Position numbers and translations under genes: made by a program. This document shows positions 50,480 through 60,960 of a stretch of 64,000 nucleotides of DNA, in pieces. Origin of the DNA: Diabrotica undecimpunctata (Eukaryota; Arthropoda; Insecta; Coleoptera; Chrysomelidae); contig NC_092806.1 of assembly GCF_040954645.1 (NCBI RefSeq), forward strand, positions 81,671,943-81,735,942, written 5' to 3'. The notes beneath the pieces are model-generated. The model searched no databases. It saw only the letters and a list, made by a program, of their open reading frames with translations, and was not told the origin of the DNA. Every line of letters starts with the position of its first letter. Positions within the stretch are counted from its first letter, which is position 1.

Positions 50480-51260
50480 CACGAAAAACGCACAACTCGG
50501 CCTGTCACTACCCATTCACCCAACATAGGCAACCTCCCGATTCGATTTTATTTTCGGTAAACACTTCGGTCAAAACCGTGTGTGTCATGGAACTGAAAAC
50601 TGTCACTTACGACAACTGCTGAAAAACGCGAAAAACGCCAAAAAACTAAAATCACGAAAAATGCGAAAAACAGCGGATTCACGAAAATCACGAAAAACTC
50701 TGAACATCGCGAAAAACTGGGAAATCATGAAAAATGCTGAAAACAACAAAAAAACTCTAAAAATCACGCAAATGACTAAGAAACGTGAAAAACACCGAAA
50801 AACTCGAAAATTAGGGAAAATTCTGAAAAACACGAAAAAAACCAAAAACTCAAAATTAGCAAAAAATGCTGAAAAACGCGAAAAAGCACCGCTCGTTCTG
50901 TCATTACCCATTCACCCAACATAGGCAATCTCCCAATTCGATTTTACTTTCGGTAAACGCTTCATATTATGATTCCTTCGTACGCCATTATTCAGTCTAC
51001 ATACAACTGGGGCATATTGACGTTTTTCGTGATTTTTGGTATTCCGCGTATTTTTAGTATTTTTTGGTACACCGAATCACCCTAATGTCATTTTAAGTGA
51101 TTTTTGAGTTTTTCGGTATTTTTCGTGTTTTGCGGCATTTTTCGTGTATTTTGGCATTTTTCATAATTTTCAAGTGTTTCGTGTTTTTCGGTATTTTTCG
51201 TGTTTTTAATGTGATTTTTCAGCATTTTTCTTGATTTTTGAGATTTTTGGTATTTTAATT
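50480..51260. repeat. CGAAAAAC-rich degenerate repeat block with reversed halves
   Basis: The left half (50480-50890) is built of irregular 8-14-base units of the GAAAAACNCG kind. The right half (51020-51260) is built of the complementary TTTTTCG kind. A 66-base unit at 50504-50568 recurs at 50898-50963 (TACCCATTCACCCAACATAG), with a few substitutions. Charged frames across it (114 and 102 codons) are by-products of the repeat. Origin unknown. Confidence 0.8.
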
Positions 51261-51422
51261 AGCAAGCCTCGAATTTAACAAATATTTTAAGTCAAATTTG
51301 AAATAAAAGACTTTTTTTTCAAAATTGTTTATATATTTAGAAAAACAGAAGCGAGTAAGCTAAATCTGTTCAAAACTAATTATTTATGTATGAATATTTA
51401 TTTGTAAATTAGTGAATATTTA

Positions 51423-51688
51423 TTAAAAGGTAGTTTTGTTTAAAGTATTTTTTCTTATGTGTGTAAAATACTTGTGGCTTAAGGCTTCTCTAGCAGTTAT
51501 TCTCTCCGCGTGATCAATTTTTAACAAACTTTCCAATAAATTTACAGATTGTTCATTCAACATATGTTCATGTTCGGTGTTAACAAATTTCTGCCAAGAT
51601 TTTCTGGTATGACTGCCAATTACCTTTAGACTTACTGGGTCAAAGATAATTTTGTATTTGTTAAGATATTCAACAAGTTCACGTGTTC
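51423..51688 (-). CDS. Terminal exon of a casein kinase 2 alpha-like gene
   Basis: The minus strand after a splice acceptor (TTTGTTTTAG, AG at 51690-51689) reads GTRELVEYLNKYKIIFDP, then HTRKSWQKFVNTEHEHML, LLESLLKIDHAERITAREAL and SHKYFTHI, to a stop at 51423. This matches the last part of CK2 alpha (C-lobe after helix G, with the R-LTAREAMxHPYF pattern), but with many substitutions for a family that is normally almost invariant. The split Gly codon at the exon start fits the VLG|T junction of the family. Upstream exons are not in recognisable form; gypsy elements occupy the presumed intron. AATAAA candidates lie at about 51398-51420. Could be a functional divergent paralogue or a decaying copy. 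Confidence 0.75.
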
Positions 51689-52075
51689 CTAAAACAAACA
51701 AAATACGTATTTTAATAGAGTATGTCGCTAAAAATATTGTGAATTTAAGACTTTTATCTGTGCCCATCGATATTAAGGAAATATATAATCCAATAGTTGA
51801 ACAATAGCTGATTCTTATTTTAATCCCTTCTAAATTCTGGGGATTCTGGGGTGTTCTGAGGATATGAAGATATTTTGTTTTATCACACACTAATTTTGTA
51901 GGTATGCAAAAAAATATTTGTTGGTTACAATGTAAAAAAACTTTCAGTTTCACAATATATTGGGTGTAAATATAACTTATAATGATTTTTACGGTAAAAA
52001 AGGTTGAAAAGTTCTTAAAAGGACAAACTTATTTTATTAAAGAATTTTAATGGAATAACTATTTCACTAGACTAT
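51689..52075 (-). other. Presumed intron of the CK2-alpha-like gene
   Basis: AT-rich, non-coding. The open frame continuing upstream of the exon (to 51953) does not resemble a kinase. Ends at the LTR starting at 52076. Confidence 0.5.
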
Positions 52076-52492
52076 TGTTACGATAAATATGACTCATATT
52101 TAACCTGTAAACATGTTATCATTCCAATAAGAATTTTCTAGTAGTTTCTCCTACGATAAAACCGGTCTTCTTCCATGCCGTTCGAGACAGTTCAGAGGTC
52201 AGCACAGGTCAATATCGGTCCTCTTCGAAGGGACTCCAGAACAACGGTTAATAAATATATATAGAGGAATTTTCATTGTGTTAGACAGTCTGAATAATAA
52301 TACCGAGTCGAGTTTCGAAATGTAACGCGCGTATTGTCGGGAATATAAATTGTAATAAACGTAAATAAATTATATAATTATACTGTGAAATAAATTAGTG
52401 TAATAATTTACAAATAAGGACTTTAATACACTAAGTGTTAAAACATTTTATAATAAATAAAGTTAATAAATTAGACTAATAAACTCAGTTCA
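52076..52492 (+). repeat. G2 5' LTR
   Basis: 417 bp with TG...CA ends and a TATATATA box at about 52250-52262. Several AATAAA signals at 52390-52460. The second LTR is missing, so the left end rests on the TG start and the PBS position. Confidence 0.65.
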
Positions 52493-52493
52493 T

Positions 52494-52512
52494 TGGTGTC
52501 AGAAAAGTGGAA
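52494..52512 (+). promoter_or_regulatory. G2 primer binding site
   Basis: TGGTGTCAGAAAAGTGGAA, close to the TGGTGTCAGAAGTGG form common in insect gypsy elements. Confidence 0.7.
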
Positions 52513-52533
52513 TATTTTAAATAAATAGTGAAA

Positions 52534-53640
52534 ATGTCTACGATTTATGAGCTCACAGTTACGGGTTTAAGAAGACTTCTCGAGGACAGATAATTAGCTT
52601 CTACCGGAAAAAAGGGGTGATTTAGTCCAAGGACTAAAGAACGCTTTGAAGGAAGAGGGTTTGGACCCAGAAACTTATATATTTGAAGACAAACATACTG
52701 CTGTCATCTCGTCGATTTCCAAAGTTTCTGGTGACATCGTATCTCTTTGGAAATCTCTAAAGTCACTTCTGAGATGTCTGGCCTCGACGATAGATAGAAT
52801 GAAAAGATATAGAAAGACATGAAAAGGAAGATGGAGGAAAAAGGGACGGCAGAGAGAAAACAATCCAATTACAGTAGAGACAAAAGAAGACGAGACGAAA
52901 TGTAAGTTGGAAACACGGCCGAAATTTGAAGCAAGTGGAGGTTCTGTTCATGTGAAAGTCCCAACTTTCGACGGAAAATCGTCATGGAACAACTACATGA
53001 AACAGTTCGAATCAGCTGCAAGAGCGAATGGATGGTCTGAAAAAAAAAGGCTGTAAACCTGAGTATCGCTCTTCGAGGAGATGCCTTCGATGTGCTTCAG
53101 ACAATAGCCGTAGAGGAGACGGATGATTTCGAACAACTTAAGAAGAGGTTAAATATGCGATATGGCCACGAACATTTGGAGCATGTATATCAGTTGCAGC
53201 TTAAAAATCGAAGACAAAAGAGAGATGAGGCTCTTCGAGGATATGAGGTAGATATTGCCAGATTAGTACGATATGCTTATCCAACAGCTCCCAAAGGCAT
53301 GATGGAAAAATTGGCCGTTCAAACATTTATTGATGGCATTCGTGATCATGAAATGCAGAGAACACTGCGATTAGCTCGTGACAAGACGCTGGTTGATGTC
53401 TTATCCGCCGCCCTCGAATACGAGTCAGCTACGCAGGCCTCTGGCGAGTACAGTAAAGTTAGGACTGTAAAAGAGAAAGGAGATGAAGATAAACTTGACC
53501 AGCTCGTTAATATGATGAAAATTATTAAATACAAGAAAACGAAAACCATAAAATCAAGAAATTCACCATCAGGAAAACTGGAACGGGTCGGCCTTAGGGG
53601 GGCAGCTTCGACCCGGAACTTTTCCAAAGATCCTCTCATA
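52534..53640 (+). pseudogene. G2 gag, degenerate
   Basis: ATG at 52534 (MSTIYELTVTGLRRLLEDR), then stops. The matrix-capsid region is recovered in later frames: PTFDGKSSWNNYMKQFESAA (about 52963), FEQLKKRLNMRYGHEHLEHV and MEKLAVQTFIDGIRDHEMQR (53290-53360). The zinc knuckles seem deleted between 53520 and 53640, where the frame passes directly to protease. Related to the gag at 62.9-64 kb. Confidence 0.8.
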
Positions 53641-55001
53641 CTAATAGCTTCTTTGAAATGTCGAGAAGATAGTGTATATGTAGATGGAGAAATAAATGGT
53701 AAAAGGCATACGTTGTTGGTGGATACCGGAGCGACCAGAACCATTATACGCCCGACAGTTATAAACAGCCGTAAGAAACTGTTATCAACGAGGTTGCGAC
53801 TTCGGACCGCTACAGGTGAAAATGCCAACATTCATGGAGAAATCCAGGTACAATTAGGAATTGGAGCAGAAAAGTTCATCCATACTGTTATATTTGCTGA
53901 CATCGAAGAGGTGTTATATTAGGAATGGACGTAATGAATACGCATGGATTCCAATTGGATTTTAAGAATAAGGTAATCACAGTTGGCAACGAGGAGGTAT
54001 TTCTTCATCCACATGATGACAACACTCTGCAAGCAGCCATTAAAGAAGATACAGTCGTGCCTGCGAGAAGCGAAACGATCATAGTAGCGCGGCTACAGGG
54101 AATTGTGGACGAAGGAACACCCGTTATGATGGAGCCTTGGAACCATGACGACGAGGTTGGCCGAGGAATCATAATCGGAAAGGAATTGGTGACTTCGGCT
54201 AAAGAAATACCTGTGAGACTTATCAATGTCAATGACTACCTAGTGACCATCAAGAAAGAGACAAAAGTAGGAGCTTGTGTACCTGTGACATTCATAATCC
54301 GTCAGACGACAACATCCGATAATTCCAACGACAAATTCGACCAAATGGTTGCAGTTGCTGGACAGTCTCTAAATCAGATGAAGAAAAGGAAACTAAAGAA
54401 ATTTCTTCGGCAGTATCGTAATATTTTCGTACCGAAAGGAGGAAAGACGGGAAGAACTACCATTGTTAAGCATAAAATTGATACTGGTAATGCTAAGTCA
54501 ATTCGTCAAACAGCTCGACAGGCGAAAAGAGAGGAAGCTGAAAGGATTGTTCAGGAAATGAAGAAATACGGGGTGATAGAACCTTCTACGAGCCCATGGG
54601 TTTCTCCGGTGGTCCTGGTTAAAAAGAAAGACGGAACGACGAGGTTCTGTGTGGATTACCGTTTGCTGAATAACGTTACCAAGAAAGATAGTTATCCTCT
54701 GCCTCGGATCAATGACACATTGGACACATTGGCTGGAAGTAAATTGTTTTCTACTTTGGATTTGAAGTCTGCATACTGGCAGGTAGAAATGGACCCAGTA
54801 AATAAAGAGAAAACAGCCTTCACCACAGGATCTGGATTGTGGCAATTTAACGTTATGCTATTTGGACTCTGTAACGCTCCTACGACATTTGAGAAGCTTC
54901 TGGAAAATGTGTTGAGAGGGTTATCTTGGAAAACATGCCTGATTTATCTAGATGACATAATCGTCTTGAGGGAGACATTTAAATATCATCTGAAGAATTA
55001 A
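53640..55001 (+). pseudogene. G2 protease and reverse transcriptase
   Basis: Protease HTLLVDTGATRTIIRP at about 53708. A stop at 53920 (a frame change), then the linker and RT in 53925-55001: EEAERIVQEMKKYGVIEPST, PVVLVKKKDGTTRFCVDYRL, FSTLDLKSAYWQVEMDP, FGLCNAPTTFEKLLENVLR and catalytic CLIYLDDIIVL near 54945. After a stop at 55001 the thumb continues (QIFQGKVNYLGHIVSKEGVT, SFLGLCTYYRRFIKKFADIS) to about 55270. RNase H and integrase are lost. Confidence 0.88.
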
Positions 55002-55280
55002 GAAAACGTTTTTAATAGACTTAAAGCTGCCCAATTGATGTTAACTCAAAGAAGTGCCAGATATTTCAAGGTAAAGTCAATTATCTGGGTCATATAGTCA
55101 GTAAAGAAGGAGTGACCGTGGATAAGGGAAAAATCGATTCCATTAAGTAATAGCCAGAACCAACTGACAAACATCAAGTGAGAAGTTTTCTTGGACTATG
55201 TACTTACTACCGAAGGTTTATTAAGAAGTTTGCAGATATCTCTAAGCTATTAACGCGACTTACAGAGAAAGCAAGAGATT

Positions 55281-57362
55281 AATGTCAAAATTTACAGTAA
55301 ACAAGGTATATAAAGATATGCCATATTGTTGATCATTGTTTAACTTATTGTGATTTCTATGAACAAGCGGCTTAATTTTGCAATACTAATTTCTGTTGAG
55401 TAAAAAAGAGACCTAGTATAAAAATTAATTCGTGAATAATTTCATGCATGGGAAAATATAGAGTGGACGTACTATAGTTGTACATGTATGAAGCCAATAA
55501 TATACGAGTAAAAACCCTTTAAATGTTATTAAATTAGTTTTAAATTACATTGTTGCTAATAATATTACAGGATGTTAAAGTTTTAAATACAATTCACTGC
55601 ATGGCAATGTAAGACTCCCAAACTGGGGTTGCTGGCCCTGAGACGTAGTCTCGATAAGGATCTTTAGGTATCAACTGATCAAGATGACATTTTAGGACAG
55701 ATGCCTGAACAAAGATGTCAATGTAACCGGAAATATGTGTCTTAATGCGTGTTAAGGAATCCTTATTTCTTTATTTTATATTGAATATTATTATAATACT
55801 TAATTTATTTCGGGTAGAATAAGTTTTAGATTTTAATAATTATATTTCCTCGAAATGATGCAGAATAACCTTATGTGCTTATTGGTCGCATTTCATTCAA
55901 AGCGCGATATAATATGATTTTACTTCGACGCACACAAATCGCTCATATATCAAAATAGGCATGCCCGAGTGAGTAGATTTTAACAGAGAAGGTACGACTT
56001 CGCTTCCAACCTTCAACGAAAAGGTTAAGAATTCGGAACGTCACATATCAGGCGGTACCGTCTCGCGTCCAACAAGAATTTCATGGAAGGAATCCATTGA
56101 AGGGATTGAGCAGTGATGAATTGAGTAGTCACCTTTGGGTTTGCATAGTTAACCAAATCCTAAAGAACACCAATTTAATGTAAGCGATTTTGTGCATAAC
56201 TTGTAGAAGCATATTATTTGAAATTCAATCTTAAATTTACCAATTCATTTTCATATTTCCTACAATTACTATTCAATGCGACTATAACCAATAATGTGTA
56301 TAATTTAATATTTTAAAAATTTTAAATGAGCAAGACCTATTTTGGCTGAGTAGCCCATTTCAAGACTTCGCCAACAAAGAAATTTTGATAATTAGAAATT
56401 TGCTGGATAATCTCACGTCCTTAAAATTATCTCGCAAATACCAAGTGAAGGAATTCGGCACTTTGCTGTTATCATTTGTTCAAAATAAAGAAAAGTCTGA
56501 AACGTACTTAGAATTATTTCGCAAAATAACTAAACAGCGTCACGAAGTGAACACTTCACGATCAGGTAGAAGTTGTTTGAAATAAATATAAGTCTGAGAG
56601 ACTTAAAAATATTTCGCACGTTGTTGAACTGCCGAAGTGCTTCGATACATCACCGACGGTCAGAAATAAATAAAAGCCCAAGCAAACTTAGAATTATTAT
56701 TCCTCGAATTGGTGAACGAGCTGAAGCAGCACTTTGCAGTTAAACCATTCATCCAAAATAAATGAATGTCTGATAAAGACGTAGAATTATTTCGCGGAAG
56801 GTAACGATTCGAAGTGAGCATTTTACTGTTAAAACGTTATTGTCGAAATTAGTAAAGGTCTTGAAAGAAATTATTTCGCAATTCGTGAACAGTCAACACA
56901 AGTCAGTTCCTACGTGCTGAGAAAAATAGTATCGATTGTATATAAGACCAGACGAGCCGACATCTCTCTTAACAATTCAATGTGCCTTCTGAGCACAAAT
57001 TACTAATAAACCTTTGTCATGTAAGAATAATATTTGAATCTAAGAAACTTCGAACTGCTACAGTACTCTATATTGTCAGTAGCACCCCGTTGAAAGCAGA
57101 ACCCCCGGTAAACCTCTTGTTGGTGTTAATCGCAACTATTAATTTCTCAAACAATAAAAAGACGGAACAGAAGAGTCTTCGTTCGCATTCTCAAGCAGCG
57201 GCTGGTAATCATCAAGTAACTTCAGATACCGTGGAGGATGAACCGACCGTACCACTCTACCCTGAAGGTTTCTGTTAAAAACGGTTGCAAGGTTGCGTGT
57301 CCTGGCCCTGAAGATTCTGGTGTACGCGTCATCATTCGGAGAGATGCAACCGTTATATATGG
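55281..57362. other. AT-rich region with a possible LTR and degenerate tandem units
   Basis: No gene. At 56450-56900 units of about 90-130 bases recur loosely around CTTAGAATTATTTCGC and ACTTTGCTGTT. Near 56938 GTATATAAGACCAGACGAGC looks like an LTR-type promoter, with AATAAACC at about 57006 and a possible PBS (TTGGTGTTAATCGC) at 57119. A 10-bp inverted pair, AACGGTTGCA, lies at 57283 and 57346. The 98-codon frame 56982-57278 has no recognised content. Confidence 0.4.
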
Positions 57363-58084
57363 TACTGCAGCGAAGAATATGGACTATCTTTGAACATAAA
57401 GAAAACTAAATTTATGGTAATATCGAAATCAACACAAAATGTTCAAAATTTATATTTACACAATGAAATTATCGATCGAGTTAGCAAATACAAATATTTA
57501 GGCACTTTTATAAATGAAGACAACGATAGCTCAGCAGAAATCAAAATAAGAATAGAAAAAGCCAGATCCATATTCACTAAAATGAAGAGAGTGTTCTGCG
57601 GAAGAGATTTGAGCCTTGAAATGAAACTTCGCCTGATGAGATGTTACGTACTTTCTGTGCTGTTCTACGGAATGGAGTCATGGACGTTGAAAAAGATTGA
57701 TACCAAAAAATTAGAGGCATTTGAACTGTGGATGTATCGCAGAATCCTGAGAATATCATGGACCGAGAGAGTCACAAATGTCGAGGTCTTGAGAAGAATG
57801 AATAAAGAAAAGGAAGTCATATTTACGATCAAAAAACGAAAACTGCAATACTTGGGACACATTACAAGAGGCGAAAGATATGAACTGCTTCGAATAATCA
57901 TGCAAGGGAAAATAGCAGGAAAAAGGTCCATAGCAAAAAGACGAAACTCCTGGCTAAAGAATCTACGGGAATGGTATAGCTGTAGCAGCAACGAATTGTT
58001 TCGGTCAGCAGTTTCGAAAATACGTATAGCCCTGATGATCGCCAACCTTCGGAACGAAGATGGCACTTGAAGAAGAAGAAGAAG
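57363..58084 (+). mobile_element. 5'-truncated RTE-like LINE, longest tail in the window
   Basis: The uninterrupted frame 57390-58070 has EEYGLSLNIKKTKFMVISK, VSKYKYLGTFINEDNDSSAE, LRLMRCYVLSVLFYGMESWT, WMYRRILRISWTERVTNVEV and LQYLGHITRGERYELLRII, the RT thumb and C-terminal region of RTE-like ORFs. It ends AAGAAGAAGAAG. Probable target duplication ATATATG (57356-57362 and 58085-58091), short and AT-rich. Confidence 0.87.
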
Positions 58085-58133
58085 ATATATGATACTAGTG
58101 TTGTCCAACTGCAAGAACAAGACGAGACTTAGA

Positions 58134-58262
58134 CAATCTTGGTCTTGGTCTTGCGCCAATACACCTGGTCTTGGTCTTGGTATTGCACTCCCGGTCTTGG
58201 TCTTGGTATTGCACTCCCGGTCTTGGTCTTGCTCTTGCAGCAAGAGTCTTGCAAGTCTTGCA
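58134..58262. repeat. CTTGGT minisatellite, left hAT end
   Basis: About ten GTCTTGG/TCTTGC units, including a 31-base unit (GGTATTGCACTCCCGGTCTT core) present twice. Frames through it are artefacts. Confidence 0.85.
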
Positions 58263-58398
58263 GTTGCTTATTAGCCTATTGTTATTTATTAAACGTTACT
58301 TTAGATCTTAGAACAACGTAACAGAGTAAGTACATTTTAAGCTTGAATTAACATAGCCATAATAAAGACCAAAAAAATTAATAATTGTCTAAAAAACT

Positions 58399-58477
58399 GA
58401 CACCGGGTGTGGTTTGAAGCCACGATCTAAGCGATCCGTGCCTATGCTCTAATTAACTCAGCTATCTACCATGCCCC
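58399..58477 (-). tRNA. tRNA-like sequence (pseudo-tRNA or SINE head)
   Basis: The minus strand has an A-box-like D arm TAGCTGAGTTAATTAGAGC, a fully paired anticodon stem TAGGC/GCTTA with 7-base loop ACGGATC (C instead of the universal T at position 33), and a T arm GTGG/CCAC around CTTCAAA. The acceptor ends do not pair and no CCA-side match is seen, so it is not a working tRNA. A tRNA-derived SINE head is the likeliest explanation. Confidence 0.45.
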
Positions 58478-58949
58478 ACGGAAGTCAATCTGTTTCTTAA
58501 TAAATGTTTGCATTTACTAAGCTTACATGTTCTAAAACATGGTTAAAACACAAAACATAAGCATACCTGTATTTTAAAGAACATTATCTGCCTAGAAAGC
58601 GATTGATGGACATGATGGGCAAAAAATCCACATACATGTATCAAGGGCACAGATTTTTTAGGTGATAAGATAACAAACTATAATCCACTTATTAAAGCAA
58701 AATAAATGTTTTTACCAATCTTATCTCTACTTTTATATAAAAAACTAACTTGAAAAAATAAAGAATAGGTAAAAAAGCAATGATAATCAAAAGAAGTTAT
58801 TTTAAATTAAGGATATACCTACTTAATAAATACATTAATTTACTAAAATAAAGTAGTAGGTACATAATATGTAATTGGTAATAAGGTAAAAGTATATTTT
58901 TTTACATGTCCACTTTTTCCAGCGGTTATTAAAAAGCTTGTAATATCTC

Positions 58950-59105
58950 CACCGAATTTTGGTTTTTCAGGAAGAAATATTTGTAATTCCTTTTTATGAA
59001 AAGATATTAGATGCTTCCTTAAACCTGACGTGTTTTTGTTTTTCATTTTCATTTCAACCTTTCTATGTAGGCACAATTTACATAAAGCAATTTGGGTTGC
59101 ATGAA
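58950..59105 (-). pseudogene. BED zinc-finger fragment of a hAT transposase
   Basis: The minus strand reads ALCKLCLHRKVEMKMKNKNT then SGLRKHLISFHKKE: CxxC and HxxxxH spaced as in BED fingers, which bind transposon ends. No catalytic domain follows, so this is the N-terminal remnant of the surrounding hAT. Confidence 0.65.
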
Positions 59106-59704
59106 TTATTTCGAAAAACTCATCAAATTAGCTTTTAGGTCTTTTAGATATATAACTCCAACGCTCACTACTCCGACTAGAACTATTTGAATCTTTGTCC
59201 CTCATGTCAAATTGTAAACTTTTGTAAAACTGAAAAACAATTATTACATCAGACTCAAAGGAAAGCTCAATTGGGAATGAAGTTAAGTGATGTCGAAAAA
59301 GTAACTTCTATACTACTAGTTATAATTTTATATTTATTTTACTTTATGTTCGTTACTATCCAATACCCTAAGTATCTAATAACAAACCGAGAATTCTATA
59401 TCGTTACTTCGTTTAAATACTTCGGTATTTTGTTTACACAGTAGGCGACATTATCTGTTATTAATTGTCTCGGTACTTTTAAATATTAGCCGCGCTCTTT
59501 CAGCAAATTTTGTTTAATCGAATGATCTCATCGCAAATTCAGCAGAAGATTTGTTTATTTAGATTCCTCCTAACTAAGTTATATTGGGAAAAAAATTGAA
59601 TTATTAAGTTGGTGTCCGTAACAATTATATTTTTTAATAGCTAGGATGACATATCTTGAAAAATTTCGATACGATATCACTGTCGGTGTCGCAATGCAAG
59701 ATAA

Positions 59705-60475
59705 AGGCGCGTTTTCACGATACACTTTGGATGATTATCCCGGATGAATCATCCAAAGTGAAAAATAAATGAATCGTGTAAACTATTAATCATCGAAAAT
59801 GATCATCCAAAATGAATATTGAACGAAGTTGAACCGAGTTCTACTTTTTCTCACTTTAGAGGATGCATCGCGGATGAATCATTCAAAGTGAACCATGTAA
59901 ACATGCATTTATTGCTGTGATTCATCGGCAGTGACTAGTGAACGGCAGAAAATAGGAAATGGAGCATTTAGGTACACGATACAAAGCTTCGAGTGTTGAA
60001 AAGCAATCTCCAGCTGCAAGATTAAGTACAATTTGCAATTTCAGTCTCGGATGAAGAGATTCTCTCGTGGTTGTGCTTTGCTTTTAAATTAACGGTGTGA
60101 CTTTAACAAGTACCTCTTCAAATTGCACTTCAGACATTCTTAGATGGTTTTTTAACATGACTTGATCTCCTGTATACTATTCCTTTAGCAAACACGTTGA
60201 CGCCCTATTTTGTAGCGTCGATTTATCCACGACCTTACCCCCCAACGTCGTTTTTCTTAATCCTCTATTTGTCAAGTACATGTCTAAGTTCATTTAAAAG
60301 ATATTCACTTATTATGCCAATTCCAGCACGTACAACTTCAGTCGGCGCCATTTATAAGTGAACAGACTAATTCAGTCTTGGTAATCCATGTAAACGATAT
60401 TTACTTTCATCGTCGCAATTACTTTGAATGATTCATCGGGGATGATCATCCGAAGTGTACCGTGAAAACGCGCCT
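59705..60475 (-). mobile_element. PIF/Harbinger deletion derivative
   Basis: Ends AGGCGCGTTTTCACGATACA and, reversed, AGGCGCGTTTTCACGGTACA. About 50 bp of TIR extends through GGATGAT and GATGAATCAT. Flanking TAA on both sides (59702-59704, 60476-60478) is the 3-bp duplication of this superfamily. GATGAATCAT-type subterminal repeats occur about five times. Confidence 0.88.
59955..60310 (-). pseudogene. HARBI1-like transposase N-terminal remnant
   Basis: The minus strand reads RRWGVRSWINRRYKIG, then after a frameshift STCLLKE, stop, YTGDQVMLKNHLRMSEVQFE, stop, then LHPRLKLQIVLNLAAGDCFS and TLEALYRVPKCSIS. This matches the N-terminal region of PIF/Harbinger nucleases (WVRPWI...LRMS...F...L pattern, then the first conserved helix). 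Catalytic DDE parts are deleted. Confidence 0.75.
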
Positions 60476-60754
60476 TAAGATTACTTTATGATTACAGGGC
60501 GGCTATTCTCAAAATATGGACAATTAATTTCAGAGCGAAGAAGTCGTCTGCTGGAAAAGAATGTACAAAATATTCTATTTTTACATTGTAATTATGACCT
60601 CTGAGCACGTGTCAAATGTGTTTTTGTAATGAATATTTTGATTCAGTATGTATGTTTATGGTATTGTTTGTAATACCATAAACATATTGAGTCTTTAAGC
60701 ATGTAACCGAAATACTATACTCGCTAAAACGACACTTAGTCCTAACTGCAAGAC

Positions 60755-60895
60755 GCAAGAGTCTCGCAGGCTTAGTCTTGTCCTTGCTTAAATCTTGCAC
60801 GGTCAGTCTTGGTCTTGCCAGCATTAGGCGGTCTTCGTCTTGGTCTTGGTCTTGCAAAAACGCAAGAACAAGACAAAGACTACAAGACCAAGACC
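60755..60895. repeat. CTTGGT minisatellite, right hAT end
   Basis: TCTTGGTCTTG units in the same plus-strand orientation as the left array, followed by CAAGAACAAGAC and the terminus. Confidence 0.8.
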
Positions 60896-60920
60896 GATTT
60901 TGGGCAACACTATAGGGTAC

Positions 60921-60960
60921 ATCGAAATTAGCTTTCTCGTTACACTGCTCCCCTCTTAGA
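60921..60960 (-). promoter_or_regulatory. Polypurine tract and 3' LTR start of gypsy element G3
   Basis: The minus strand reads TCTAAGAGGGGAGCAG (60960-60945) followed by TGTAACGAGAAAGC from 60944, the arrangement of polypurine tract plus LTR terminus. The hAT element sits about 30 bases into this LTR. Confidence 0.55.

Larger units (their letters stand above)
52076..55280 (+). mobile_element. Ty3/gypsy element G2, 3'-truncated
   Basis: 5' LTR 52076-52492 (TGTTACGATA to CAGTTCA), PBS TGGTGTCAG at 52494, gag, protease and RT. It ends about 55280 within the RT/RNase H connection, with no integrase or 3' LTR. Stops and shifts throughout gag. Confidence 0.88.
58096..60912 (-). mobile_element. 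Decayed hAT element with CTTGGT subterminal arrays
   Basis: Termini TAGTGTTGTCCAA (left) and, on the other strand, TAGTGTTGCCCAA. Flanking octamers TATGATAC (58088-58095) and TAGGGTAC (60913-60920) agree at 6 of 8 positions, consistent with an eroded 8-bp duplication. Arrays of CTTGGTCTTG lie near both ends. A BED-finger exon lies within (58950-59105, minus). A Harbinger derivative is inserted at 59705-60475. Confidence 0.65.

Noticed and set aside
50580..50924. Lys/Asn-rich frame and its antisense Phe-rich frame
   Set aside because: By-products of the CGAAAAAC repeat.
51689..51953. Upstream extension of the kinase-like frame
   Set aside because: A splice acceptor precedes the kinase homology and the extension has none.
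58089..58321. Trp/Ser/Leu-rich frames
   Set aside because: By-products of the CTTGGT minisatellite.
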